A DNA stretch of 64,000 nucleotides from Pipra filicauda (lineage: Eukaryota > Chordata > Aves > Passeriformes > Pipridae): positions 372,001 through 436,000 of the forward strand of contig NW_024104084.1 of assembly GCF_003945595.2 (NCBI RefSeq), read 5' to 3'. A program made the position numbers and the translations under genes. This document shows, piece after piece, positions 1 to 12,100 of the stretch (its first letter is position 1; each line of letters starts with the position of its first letter). The notes beneath the pieces were generated by a model. That model saw nothing but the letters and a program-made list of their open reading frames with translations, had not been told where the DNA came from and did no database searches.

Positions 1-571
1 AAATGACATAGAACAGCTTTAGTCTCTCCATGTTAGGTTGAAAAAATTTAAGTAATAGCTTAATTTTAGTTAGCTAAAGCTCTTGATAGCCCTGGGTGTA
101 TCCTATCTTAGAGTGGGAATACCCAAGTAATGAAGGAACATGCTGATGAATGGTAATTGAAGTATTGTTAACTCTTGACTATGCACAGAAAACCAGAATT
201 AAAACTTCAGTTTTCAGAAAAAAAAAAGTGTTTATGCATTTGAAATCTGCATGCTCTAGGAAAGTTTGTGGTTATGCAACAGCAGAACAAAGATTTTTAG
301 AATGAAAAGGTGATTTAATTTAATTACAGTGGCAAATGTTAACCTGAGGATTTGAGTTAAAGTGATCAGGAACTTCCATGAAACCTAAAAGGACTGAAAG
401 GAAGTCTACCAACCCCTAAAGGCTTAGCCATTCTTTATCTCAAAAAAAACCTCACAAGAGAGCAACAGATCAAGGAAGATGTGTTGATTGAAAGCTTTAG
501 GTTTTGGAGTTATCTCTCCTATCTTCCCTTTGTTAGGTATTTTAACATGAATAACTAAACACTCTCTAATG
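1..571. other. Unassigned AT-rich sequence
   Basis: No gene, RNA or repeat is recognised here. The open frames are short, lack any familiar motif and overlap the tail of the CR1 copy that follows, so I treat them as chance. Confidence 0.6.
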
Positions 572-816
572 GTGAATAATAAACTTAAGTTGCAGCAGCA
601 GACGTTTAGATTGGATAGTAGGAAAAATTTTTTCACCGCATTGGGAAAAGCTTTCCAAGGAAGTGGAAGAATCAATCCTTGAAGGTGTTTAAGAAGCATG
701 TGGATGTGGCACATAGAGACAGGGGTTAGTGGTTGACATGGCAGTTCTGGGTTAACAGTGGGACTCAATGACCTTAGAGGTCTTTTCCAACCTTAAATAA
801 TATATGATCCTACATA
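572..816 (+). mobile_element. CR1 LINE, 3' tail fragment
   Basis: This is a 5'-truncated CR1 retrotransposon tail of about 245 bp. Visible CR1 landmarks, in order: 'tttagattggatagtagg' (normally the FRLDIR stretch at the ORF2 C-terminus), 'tttcaccgc', 'gaaggtgtttaagaagcatgtgg', 'ggactcaatgaccttagagg' and 'tcttttccaacctta', then a degraded octamer end. 5' truncation is usual for CR1, which inserts by target-primed reverse transcription. No open frame survives. Confidence 0.85.
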
Positions 817-2154
817 ACCGATTTCCAAGGAGTTTGAAGAGGTAGTAAAAACAATTAACAAAAGTGAAAGGAAATGTTTGCCAGATCAAGATGGAACTGT
901 CAGCAAAGTGTTCTTCCACCTCTGAAGGATCCCTCTTCAGTGCTGTACAGGGCTCGATGATTCTCCACATCAGCTACAGAAAGTTTCTTTGTATATGAAA
1001 ATGTCAGCAAATCTAAAATGTATGCAGAATTAGAAACCAGGTTGATGAGAACTGAAAATGTGGTTGGGCGTGGTGACAACTTCCAAATCCACTCTGTGCT
1101 CGTAAATTTTACATTGCTATTTTTAAAGGTTGTTTATGCTAACACATTTTTTTTAATTGGAACTTGACCAGATTGTGCATATTTTACGATACCGTCACTT
1201 TCCAGAATATCATTCACAGTTTCTTTTTTCCTAACATTTACAAATTTAATGACTTTCCTCCTATAAAATATATAAGCATTTGCATTTTTTTGAAATACAA
1301 TCAGTTTAAGCTGTTTAAAAACAGGAGGGGGGAACATCCTGCTTGATAGTTTACCAATAAAAATGAGGAAAGATATAAAAAACAGCAACAGGAACAGACA
1401 CTCCCTACTTCTAGGCTAAGATTTCTGCAAAATAGAATGCACTGTGCTTTTCTGCTTTGAATGAAAATGCAGATATAAGAATAACAGGATAGACAAGGCT
1501 AAATTTTTTCCAGTGAAATTGCATTGTTTAAAAAAAAGAGATTTCACTGATTTCCATTATCCAAAACCTCTTGGGGTGAATGAACTGTTGTACAATCTTG
1601 AGAGAACCTTAACATTACTGGAGGACCTGGGTCTCCAGGATTTTCAGAACTCTGGCGCTTCATCTGTGGGGAAAATATTACTGTGGTTTCCTTATAGCAA
1701 TTAGAGGAACACTCTTCTACTTATTCATCTGGGCTAACATCATACTGAACTGGTCAGCCAACCAGATTTGTATTAATTAATTAATTGATTAATTAATTTT
1801 GTATAGGATTGAGCATGAAAGGTGATCTTATAGTTCATCTTCAATCCACAATATTTCATACTGCCCATAAACTGAACAAAAGCTCATGTACATTTGGCCT
1901 GAGTATGAAATGGCTGATGTTGAATCGGTAGACAGACAGATATTTCTTTAGCACAACAGTCAAAATGTAAAAGTAGTGAGTTTCCTGGGCTGTGTGCTAC
2001 CTGGGACAGCCTGTCAATCCCAGTCCAGACCTCTGCATATGGTAAAAAAACACCACACACAGTTTTGAAATTGATTTTATCATTTGAACAATCTTCCACT
2101 TTAAGAAACTAAAATGAAGTCTAGTTCCATCTTGTTTGACCTCCCTTAGGAGAG
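817..2154. other. Unassigned sequence with a small TTAA repeat
   Basis: Nothing recognisable as a gene. A short palindromic (TTAA)n-type repeat lies at 1772-1798. The remaining open frames are under 90 codons and lie on both strands over the same bases, as expected by chance. Confidence 0.55.
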
Positions 2155-2285
2155 GAGAAAGCACATAATCCAGTGCTCTGAGCACTGATTTAGTATAAAT
2201 ACACTTCCCTGCAACCTTGAGTAGATAACTCATATGCCCCATGTCTCTATTGCTCATCTGTGAAATGGAGGTACTGCATTTCCAT
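2155..2285 (+). repeat. MIR-type SINE remnant
   Basis: The stretch reads like a decayed MIR in its forward sense: 'ccttgagtagataactca' corresponds to the MIR core 'cttgggcaagtcactt', and 'ctcatctgtgaaatggagg' corresponds to the MIR 'cctcatctgtaaaatgggg' block, with matching spacing. MIRs are ancient amniote SINEs, so heavy divergence is expected. A profile search is needed to fix its ends. Confidence 0.6.
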
Positions 2286-5204
2286 GCCATATGTGGAAAT
2301 TCAGCCTAATTATCAGGCTAAAGAAATACTCAATGTATTGCTTATGGTGAATTCCTCTTTAAAATCCCACTTCCACCTATGTTCAGAACCAGTCACTGAA
2401 AAACATTAGTCCCCGTCTTGTTTTACTGCTTCAAAAGCATCAGATAATGACTTTAGAACAGTATTAGTTACTGATACTGTATTAGACCTAAAATTTTTCA
2501 GTAAATTATTTTCTCTTCTTTCATTTAAATGAGTCTGAGTTATCAATTTTTCTTGTATATTTTTACTACTTCTGAAGCTTAGATCAATGTCTCTTTTTTT
2601 AAACAACTGTCCCTTTACCCGACTGACCTTCCTACAAAGATTTTCTTTGTTCAGGTGAATTTCTTACTTTTTTCTTCTTCTTTTTTTCATCTTTTTTTAA
2701 ATGAACCTGAAAGTAATTGTGTTCATCACTGTATTCTGAATTATAATAGCCACTTTTGAGAATAGTGCTTTGTACAACGAAGACCACTTGATGATGATCT
2801 GATATAAAAATAAACCTAGGAGAATAGATTGACTGAGGAAAAGTATCCCAGAATATGCACTACAACACTTGTGAGAGAAATGGGACAGTGATAATACGAA
2901 AGACAGTAGAACTCCTTTGACCTGCTAAAGTTCTACTGTGCCACAGCATAACACAGGTAACCTTACAGTTGTCCAGTTTTTAGTGGTACAAAGAGTCTGA
3001 AAACTATAAGTAGCAGGGAGAAAGAGGGACTAAGAAGATTGGCAGTGCAGAAGGCAAAACAGAAAAACTCTTGCCCCAAATTGGGCAAAGAGATATTGTC
3101 TATTATTTGCCTTTTGACTTTGTTTAGCAAGGAATTAGAGACTGTGCAGCTTCAAAGTACAGAATCCGATTTTGCTGGTTTGTTTGCTGCAATCCAACAG
3201 GAAATGATTCTGACACTGATTTTCCTATTTCAGTTCCAGGTACTAAACAATACTACAATTTTAGCTCACAGAACCTTTCAGAAAATCAGTAGTGTTTTAG
3301 AAACACTTTTCACAGCATAATGCTTTCCTTTGCCGTGTTTCTCAATAGCTAGGGATCTTAGCCACACGACTTACCTTGAAAAAAAATTAGAAACTTCTCA
3401 ACTGGATACTCCCCTCAGCTGCATGGTGAAAGTATGACCCAGCAGAGGAGAGTTAGAGAGCTCCTTCCAGTACCCTTCACACTAACTCTTACTGTCGTTA
3501 AGCGTACAAAGTAGTTGCACTCTTTAAAGTTATGGATTCTGAGAGCCTGATTTGATTTGATCCCAGACTGCACAGGTAGATCCACAGTGTCTATAGGCAG
3601 AACCATCCCATGGCCTCAGTCATGTCAAGCAGTGGGAGGCAAAGGGGAAGTTATAATCACTGTGACTCTGTCTTTGGGTATAATTAAAAGACAGGATGAA
3701 AAGCACCCCAATAAGGATAACCAGTTATCCATTCTGTTTGCTGTTGTTGCTATCCTTTTATCTGTGGAGCTAAATACTGGGAACTATATATATTCATCTC
3801 TTTCCCCCTCTGCTCCTCTACCAGAGCACTTAGATACTATTTATGATAGCTTGGAGAATTTGCTGCTGTCGGTCTCGAGTTAGTCATAAAGGATATTCCC
3901 TTTATGTATAGGGATGGCCATAACAAGCACAGGATTAATTTGTAGTATCTGTAAATTAGCATTGGAAATTCACTTCCTTACATATATATTAAAAGACAGA
4001 CCCTGAAACTTTTTTTTTTTTTAATTTGGTTTGGTTTTCTGTTTGTTTGGTTTGGTCTTTTTTTATTTTTATTCAGTAGGAGCTGATGCCCTAGCACACC
4101 TGAGAGTCTTGGCCTGGGAGGTTTTGATCTTGTTGACACCACAAAATTCCACTAAGCCCACTGGATTCCCAGGTGATGATGACCCTCCAATAGCCTTCCT
4201 AGTTGAAAGGAACATGATCCCCAGGGCATGAGGCAGCCTGTTTGCTTGGGCAGCTGGTAGGTACACTTGTTGAGATACCTGCAGGATGCAAAGTGGGCCA
4301 TGCTTACAGGATATATGCCTAGGATTTATTTCTGAGAGCAGTGTCTCAAAGTTGAGACAGTTATTCTGAGCTTAAGCAGAGGTTGATGTCATTAGATGCG
4401 AGACTCTGGACCATGTTTTCGGGTCTATGTATGATTTGCAAGGTCAACTGGAAGAAGGTATCAGAAAGAAGAAGAAAAGTCTACATCCATAACAGAAGAG
4501 TGTCCTCAAGTCATGTGTCCTTGGAAATGTTACTTCTCAGCTGTTCTGTAGGAGTTTATATGTTCCCAGGCATTGCTCTGCATCCCCTCTGCAGAGGGGA
4601 TAATGGCAGTAGAATCAGCCCTTTATGTTCTCAAAGAAAGGTCAACATATGCCTCTATAAACCTTGAATACATCCCTTTTGCACTTTCTAATAATCAAAT
4701 GTGTTGAAAGAACCAATCAATTCAGCGTAAACATTTCATGTGCAGCAGTGTATAGTCATGTAGGACAGTGTATAATGAAAAGCTCCAAAATAAAGAATGG
4801 ACAAAAGTACATCCCTATTAAAAGCATAGATTTATTGACCTATCGATGTGTTTAAAAGGTCTCTGCTCTGAAACTAGGCTATATGTAAATAAGAACAATT
4901 GAAAGCAAAGGACAAATTCACAGGAAGAATTGAAACTATATGAATCACTCAGGCCTTCTGTAGCTGGACTTACAAATTATTTTTAACCTGTGCTTGTCTC
5001 TGATCCTGAATTCCTTTGGTATGATAAAAAAAAAAAAAAAGCTTGTTTCTACAAAAGCAATTCTTACCTAAATTAAAAGACTGTGTCTTAACCCTTCTGA
5101 CTTATTTTTAAATCATAAACATTTTAAAGGACAGGAGTATAAGAATTTATTGCAGCCATTTTTTAAACACTAGAAATAAGAAACAATACAACATGAATAT
5201 TTAA
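2286..5204. other. Unassigned sequence with low-complexity patches
   Basis: No gene recognised. It contains a T/G-rich tract at 4009-4076, a perfect 20-bp palindrome at 4582-4601 and an A15 run at 5026-5040. The 94-108 codon frames around 3.0-4.7 kb have no recognisable domain. Confidence 0.5.
4582..4601. repeat. Perfect 20-bp palindrome
   Basis: The sequence atcccctctgcagaggggat equals its own reverse complement, centred on a CTGCAG hexamer. It has no spacer and is more G/C-rich than its surroundings. No function can be assigned. Confidence 0.8.
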
Positions 5205-5274
5205 AATGAATATTGAACAGAACTATATTCATTCCTTTTTAAAGGAATGAATATAGTTCTGTTCAATATTCATT
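5205..5274. repeat. Perfect 34-bp inverted repeat (hairpin)
   Basis: The left arm at 5205-5238 is matched exactly by the reverse complement at 5241-5274, with only TT (5239-5240) between them. Such a near-zero-spacer palindrome would extrude a cruciform or fold into a long hairpin if transcribed. The right arm is repeated again directly downstream, suggesting a replication-slippage or template-switch origin rather than a DNA transposon. Confidence 0.9.
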
Positions 5275-5325
5275 CAAACTAAACTAAACAAAGTTCTGTT
5301 CAATATTCATTCAAACCAAACTAAA
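5255..5325 (+). repeat. Two-unit 37-bp direct repeat overlapping the palindrome arm
   Basis: The 25-base string starting 'agttctgttcaatattcatt' occurs at 5255-5279 and again at 5292-5316, a 37-bp period. Each copy is followed by A/C-rich 'aaac(c/t)aaactaaacaaa'. The first copy doubles as part of the right arm of the perfect inverted repeat. Confidence 0.85.
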
Positions 5326-7078
5326 CAAACAAACAATAGGTAAACAAAAACCAACAACAACAACATTGTACTCTTATTTTTAAACTCCTTTTATTCATTC
5401 AACTCCATAAAGTCTCTTCTTTTTCTTACAAAGGAGACAGCATACTTTACAGTCAACCCTGTAGACACAAAAATAATACCTCAAGTGTATTGCTATGATT
5501 TCTATCTCAACTAGGCAAATAATATACAAGAAAATATCTTTCCATATACATACTTAAATGTATATGCCTATTTTATAACTGACACCAACTCTGCTGTGGA
5601 CCTCATTACCTCAAGATAACTTGAGAAGCAAAACTTCAGAAAAAAACTTAGGAGGCAGACAAATAGTCTCTGGGAAATCTCCCAGTGTTTATGGCTCCAC
5701 CCTGTTTGGAAGTTCACCTTACCCTGACTCTGCAAGTCACAGCACTCTGAAGCACTCAGTAAAAGAAAAATACACTCCTCCCTGAGGTGTTCCAGATTGG
5801 GAGTGTTACTTCTAATTTAAATGAGGGTGCCAGTCTTCCCATGGTGTACCTGAAGTCTAATCACATGTAGCCTTTTACCAGTGCTTTTGTAGGTCTAGGA
5901 GCAGGAAAGACATCTAGAGGGAAAGACAGCAAGAGACAGTAGTATCTGAAGCAAGGATTTGCAGATCTCATCCTACAGAGACCTTAGAAACTGTATAAAC
6001 CAAGAGACTATACAAACTTAAATGAAATGGGACAGGAATGTAGTGGGGATAGAGGTTCCTCAATTGATTTTAAACACATAACCTTTATTTTGATACTAGA
6101 TCCTCCAATGAAGTTCATAGAGGCTTAGACAGCTAAATATATCTCCACATCTGATACATAGACCAATCCATGGTCAGCAAAGATGTTTCAATGAATAAGG
6201 CATTGAGATTAGGAAGAAATACATTTTAGAAACACACATATCATTAAAGAGTCACTGATTTCTTACATATTTCTACTGAAACATCAGATACTGGCTAATG
6301 TCAAAGATGGGAGTCTGGATAATAGAGATCAATTTTGTGATATAGAGTAATATGAAGGTTTATATAGCTCTAAACTGTTGAACTACAGCACATGATCAAA
6401 CTACTGAAATGTTCTTAAAGCATGAATATCAGCAAATGAATTTTGGTCTTCAGGCCTGTGACAGAAATGTCATACCACTTATATGTATATAAACAAATTA
6501 ATTTCTTTCAGTTTGAAATGCTCTGCTAACTGCAGAAAGAAGTCTTACATTAAACAGTTTAGGAGAATGTTGGTGAAAAGATAGAAAGTTTTAAACTGTA
6601 CCTGCTGAAGATGAACAATGATTTGGTGGTCAGAAATCTGTTCTTTGAGAAGAGACTGATAGCTTGCGAAAACCAACTTGAACATAACATATTTGGGAAG
6701 TACCAATTTATCCTGGTGTTTCACTTAGAGTATCTTTCCAATGCCTTGATTCCACCAAATAAAATTTGCAGCACTCCCAGGTGACAAAAGACAAAGTTGT
6801 TGGATCATTTAACTTCTCATAGTAGCCCAAGAGAAAAAAGAGAAAAAGTGGAGAGAGAATGGCAAAAGACATGATGCCGAGTTATTATTAAAGTTGTTCA
6901 GATGGATTAGCAAGGTACTTCAAATGGAAAGAGGAATGTCTTGAACATTGTTCAACTTTCAGACAGAACATTCTGGGTGAGATTACAAACTGTGGAAAAA
7001 CATTCAGGTGGAGATTTTTTCTCTCTCTTTTTTTTTTTTTAATGAATTCTAAATTATGTAATTAAACAATTTTAATTA
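5326..7078. other. Unassigned sequence
   Basis: No open frame long enough to list, and no repeat family recognised. A T-rich run lies near 7022-7040. Confidence 0.5.
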
Positions 7079-7115
7079 ACTATCAAAGTACTTTAGTTTA
7101 CTATCAAAGTACTTT
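7079..7115 (+). repeat. Small tandem duplication, 21-bp period
   Basis: The 16-mer actatcaaagtacttt occurs at 7079-7094 and again at 7100-7115. Each copy contains the palindrome aaagtacttt. It lies about 100 bp upstream of the solo LTR but outside its target-site duplication. Confidence 0.8.
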
Positions 7116-7215
7116 CTTCAGCAGTTACTTGCAACTCAACCCAAGTAAGGATCCCTGCCCATACATAATACATCATTTTCTTACAAAATTTAGACGAGTG
7201 TAAAACAGTTAATAA

Positions 7216-7731
7216 TGTAGGAAACCAAGAAAAATGCACGGTGGAGGACTGCATCTATGAGCGGTGGAAAGCGAGCACGAAAATCTGCGAGGAGTTCCTC
7301 AGCACTGTGGAAGAATGTGCTTTCTCTACCTTTGTTTGAGGAGTTAAAATGTTGATGCACTTTATATTTATTAGTAATGTTAATTATTTATTGATAATGT
7401 TAATGTTGTATGCTTGAAGTGTTATTACCTTATAATATCTCTTGGATTGTTGGTCTCTTTCAGAGTTTGTTACCCTTATTCGTGCCCTTGTTTTTGACTG
7501 GCGCAGAATTGCTGCACTGCAGTATCTAATTTATTAGTAATCACTTGTTTGAATATCTTCACCCTTATTTTTCCTCCACTGGTCTGTATTTGCATGCTCC
7601 TCCCCAACTCCTCCCCTTTTTCCAGTATCTTCCCTCTGGATCCTATTTAATCCCGATGCTCCCCTCAATAAAGGACCATTTCACCTCTTACTCCGAAGTG
7701 GTTGAGCCCTTTTTCCGTACGGGTCGTGACA
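7216..7731 (+). mobile_element. Solo LTR of an endogenous retrovirus (ERVK-like)
   Basis: The 516-bp element begins TGTAGG and ends GTGACA, giving the canonical TG...CA retroviral ends. It is flanked by a perfect 6-bp direct repeat, taataa, at 7210-7215 and 7732-7737. A TATA-like box (7644-7650) and AATAAA (7667-7672) lie near the 3' end, followed by a short U5-like stretch. No gag, pol or env remnant lies on either side, so this is a solo LTR left by recombination between the two LTRs of a provirus. Six-base duplications are typical of class II (betaretrovirus/ERVK) and alpharetroviral insertions. The exact family is not identified. The intact duplication and ends suggest a fairly recent insertion compared with the CR1 copies. 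Confidence 0.8.
7644..7672 (+). promoter_or_regulatory. LTR TATA-like box and poly(A) signal
   Basis: TATTTAA at 7644-7650 is followed 16 bases later by AATAAA at 7667-7672. If the TATA-like box works, the start site would fall close to the poly(A) signal, giving a short R region. The upstream 7590-7640 stretch is C/T-rich, as is common in LTR promoters. Activity cannot be judged from sequence. Confidence 0.4.
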
Positions 7732-7737
7732 TAATAA

Positions 7738-9089
7738 CTCAAAGAACTTGTAATATATCAAACTAATCTGTTAATGAATGTAAAAAATCAGAATCAGGTG
7801 ACCAATACTTACAAGGTGGAGCACTGGGCTCCTCCTTTTAGCATCCATTTGTGCAACATCTAATAAAGCGAGGTATAAGCTCAAAGTTACTGGCAATGGA
7901 AAGGATTAAATCTGGAGGAAAAGAAAGCCAAACAAATATTTTGATTAGAAAAACTGAGAAAAGGGAAAAAGAACAAGCTTTTGAGCACCTGAGGTCTGGA
8001 GAAGAAAGATATTGATTGGTGCAATAAAGTTGATTTCTTTTGCTACAAATCTTTGACTACCACAAGAACAAGGATACCATTACTCCTAAACATGTTGCAA
8101 TACATTTAATACTGATGGCCACGGTGATAATCCCCTGCTACTACTAGAGAAAATGAGCAAGAAAGTAAATTAGGAAAGCTAAATTTTAGAAATGGCTTTT
8201 CGCAAAACAACTGGGGGAGAAATCACCTTTAAAAGCCAAGCATAACACCCTGTTTGATAATCTAACTCATCTGAAGACAATTTTTTCCCAGAAAGGTTGT
8301 GGGTACAAAACTGAAGAAGACAGGTCTAGATCCAAAGGTATTCCCAGCTTTAGAACAGTTTGTAAAGGTGTGCTGTGATCAAGGAATCACTTTCTGAGTG
8401 TTCTAACTGGAAGGCAGACTGAATGCTGAGACACAAACCAGTGTTTCGGCACACTCAATATTTTTTTGGAGCAAGAGTTCAAGTCCTGTATGTCCACTCA
8501 TGTTACTCATGCTAACTTATTCCTGTATGTTACTTTGCTACACAGGAAACTGCTTTGTTATATACGTATATAAAGAAACTTCCACTAAAATCTGTTAAAG
8601 TTGTTGTACCTCTTACAAATGAAATGCATCAGATTCAGAACCACAAGATCAAATGAGAATTCCTCTTCAAAGAATCTTGCTGTTGCTGGTTTATCATGCA
8701 AAGCATGACCCCCAAATCTAAGTTTACATGATAGAAGAGAATCACTCTGAAGGTAATAGATTTTACCTTTTAAAAGAATTTGTGTTACAAAAAAGTACAT
8801 TTAAGTGGAAATAGATCTAACATAATACACATCTTAAAAAGCTGCCTCAAAATGTATTTACCTGGCAGAACAGCTGTTCTGGTCTCCTGAGTAAATAATT
8901 AAATGTTTTAAAGGAAATGCACATATACATATTTACCTGATAGACTGGAACAAATACAGCCAATATTTTTTATCATGCTTGGAATACATAAAAATTATTT
9001 CTGCAAGGATGTGAGCCAATATGGTCTTCATCATTTTTTAAACTTGTCCTGAGGGACCGCCTTTAAATCTAAGGTAGAGATATTTTCGT
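7738..9089. other. Unassigned sequence
   Basis: No gene or repeat family recognised. The only listed-size frame (71 codons, minus strand, 8585-8800) has no recognisable motif. Confidence 0.5.
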
Positions 9090-9186
9090 AAAACAACAGA
9101 AAAAAAATCACAAAAAAGCCCCCAAAAAACCCCAAAAAAACAAAACACCAAAAAAAAAAAAAAAAAAGGCAACAACAAAACCCCAG
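9090..9186 (+). repeat. A/C-rich low-complexity tract
   Basis: Runs of A broken by C pairs and quartets, including an A19-type run, over about 97 bp. Similar A/C or T/G tracts recur at 12.5, 17.5, 36.7, 37.0, 56.0, 59.4 and 61.0 kb, so this is a regional feature. Confidence 0.85.
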
Positions 9187-12100
9187 AAGTATTCTGACAT
9201 GATTTTTTTTTATGGCAATTTTAATATCTTGATTTTTGTCAATAACAATGCGAAATTCAGAATTATCAAAATGTTCTGGTTTTACACTTTGTAATGCATA
9301 TTCTCATTTCCGTCCCTGACCTGCATTTTCTGCTATGTATAGATGTTTTATCAGTTTGATCTGGTAACCCAGTTGTTTTTCAGTCCAAGAGGAGAGTAGG
9401 AGCATAGACTGGGAAAATAAGATGGAAAGTCTTTTTAATGCTTGTGAGATTTCTGGATAGTTTGGAAACGAGGAACAGATCCCAACCTCCTGGTCACAGC
9501 ATTACAGAGGGACTGACCCAGGTCATCTCCATGCTGAACCTGCAAAGGCAAGAGCACAAAAACACTTCTCCATATGTGACGTGCATGAGAGCTGTCCACA
9601 CAACAGCAGGAGACAGTAAAGATGTTCAGCTCGATGGCTGCTGGTGTTCATCGACAGCTGGTTTCTGTAGGAGACTGAGCTAGAAAATGTCATGTTTTAT
9701 GAATCTGCCTCCTTCACTCTGAGGATTCCAGTGGAAGACAGAAGCGGAACAAATCTCTGGTGTTATGCAAGCAAGCAATATAGAAGGCATTTCCAGTTCT
9801 GACAATTTGGTCTTAGATCTGCTATAACACCTAGTTTTCCAGCAGCCAGTATCAAGTATAAGAAGAAGAAAAGAATCGATTTCAATCAGTATCAATTCAG
9901 ATTTTTTTGTTTCCTGCATTTGTTTCACTCCTGCAATATTTTTTTCCCCCATAAAGATGGTCTTCTCTACATACAAAAAGAGTTCTCTGTAATTATCAGA
10001 GAGAGCTTTATTTTTTATGGAGCAGAAGGGCTATAGTGACTTTAGCATAAGGAATAGAGAAGGATTTAAAATATTAACTTTGGCTTTCCACCATCTTTAT
10101 ACCTATAGAGGAATTCACATGATTAATTATAGATGTCTAGGATGTAGATATCACCTAAGTGGCTCTGCATTGTCAGTGGGCATTTCTAGGATGTGATTCA
10201 TCTTACACCAAAGTAGATATCCAAAAGAGATCAAATGAATTGCGACCTGGAAGTATTTATTGTTCTTCACCAAGTATAATGGAAGATGAGTGAGTAGCTA
10301 AAATACAGATTTCTGTAACATTCATGTCTGCATTTAGCTGCAAGTATACCTGTCTCTTTCCTGGCCTGTGCAGAAGTAGACTCAATAGCTGCAACTCCAT
10401 ACATCAGACTGCTATGACTCATGTTGAACTGGAATTTGGCCTGAAAAAAAGATCATAACAAAAAAGTCATAGTAAATACAGTTTTCAGTCTAGCCACCTT
10501 TTTATCTTACAGGTGTCCATACTGCTCTAAGTAGCATGTACAAGTAAGCCTCTTTGTTTACCTAGAAAAGCATCGAGTCATTAAATCTGAAGAAGATGAC
10601 AAACAGATGCAAGGGATTAATTCCAAACACGTCTGAAAGCCATTAACAATGCTATCTGAGCTTCTCTTACAAACCTGAAGACAAGATTATCATTTTTGCC
10701 TACACATAACTTCTCTATTCCTTGAGCAGTCACTGACTTTTTAGAACCACAAAACTGAATTCTTATACATATTCTCAGGTGAGATGTCTGAAGTGTTCTT
10801 TTTACAAAACGTGGGGTGACGTGATCTTTTACTGCACATGAACTAAATATCTGGTGTTCTGTATTGAAAAGCCAAGACTAGCTTTAGCAACGACATGTCT
10901 GTGAACATGCTAAAGGCACCAGAGCACACGTACACCGCAATTGTGGCACCAGATTCTTTCTGATTCATCCATCCTCAACAACATGCCAGGATCTTCTCAG
11001 TCCTAACGAGGAAGCATGACTGAAGAAACAGTAGTTTTAAGAGGTCTTATCCTCCCTGAGCATTTCAATTCCATAAGACAGCTGGGATATATGAAGTAGT
11101 TGCTGATAAGATCTGGTGATACAGAGCTCATATGAAAGTAATAATTAAAATACTTGAAAGAAGGGGCTCTCATTCAGTTATCTGCTTTACCCTTTATGTT
11201 CCATCCATTAAATAGAATCTCTTATATGCCTGGTTTCTTAGATGTTCAGAGAAAAGGAAAGCTTGAATCATAAGCAGACATGGACTATGACAGTGCTTTA
11301 ACCTTATGAACCTTTCCTAGTTGATATGAGAAAGAACTGACCTGGCTTGTTTAATTATGTGAGGGAATTTGTAGCTGAGACAAGTCTCCAGCAGTCCAGA
11401 GTCAGATTCTGTCTCCAAGACAAATTTGAAGGGATTTTTGGATACTGTCTGTTATGAACTGCAGTTTTAGGTGCCTCACTCTTAACCATATGTGTCCTCA
11501 AGAGCCTCTGATGGTCTCAGGTATCTGGTTGCCTTCAAACATTGCAGCAATGAGCTGGATGTTGTCACACCAGAAGTAGGTCTCATTTATAGGTTGGACA
11601 CTACTTCTCCCTATGCTTCAGTCAGCACCTGGCAAATGGTGATAGTAGCTCTTGCCTTTTTCCCAGGAGTGGTGAAAATAAATATGAAAGAACTGCAGTT
11701 ACAGTGTCTTCCTAATTAAGTTGTTACGAAATAAGTTCTCATCTCACACTGGTGTAAACTAAGAATAAAATTAGTACTGCTTTAGCTTGTATACGCATAT
11801 ATTGTCACAGGAAAATTAGTTTGGGGATCTTTATTTTAAATTCTAGCTTGTTATTTGTTTGTTTTTAAAGGATTATGTTGAAATGGTTGATTGGAGGGGA
11901 GAGACTTTATTCAAACTGTTTGAAAGACAAGGAGGAAGGGCTGTTGCACTGATGAAGCACAATCACATTAATAGTTTATTACTGTATTTGTCAATATATT
12001 AGTGCAATATTTTATGGTATACATTATTAACTGTTGCTGTTAAATGTTTTATGCTGGTCTGTTACATTTTTTACTTTGACTGTGATAAATTTTGATCTGA

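Noticed and set aside
424..970. Minus-strand frames of 114 and 72 codons
   Set aside because: The larger is antisense to a CR1 tail and neither has a known motif.
3039..4667. Several 63-108 codon frames as possible exons
   Set aside because: No domain, signal peptide or convincing splice context, and frames overlap on both strands.
5205..5325. Terminal inverted repeats of a DNA transposon (MITE)
   Set aside because: The arms are only 2 bp apart, no target-site duplication is visible and a direct third copy is present, which fits template switching better.
7738..9089. Internal provirus sequence downstream of the LTR
   Set aside because: No primer-binding site or gag/pol-like frame follows, and the target duplication immediately after the LTR shows that it is solo.
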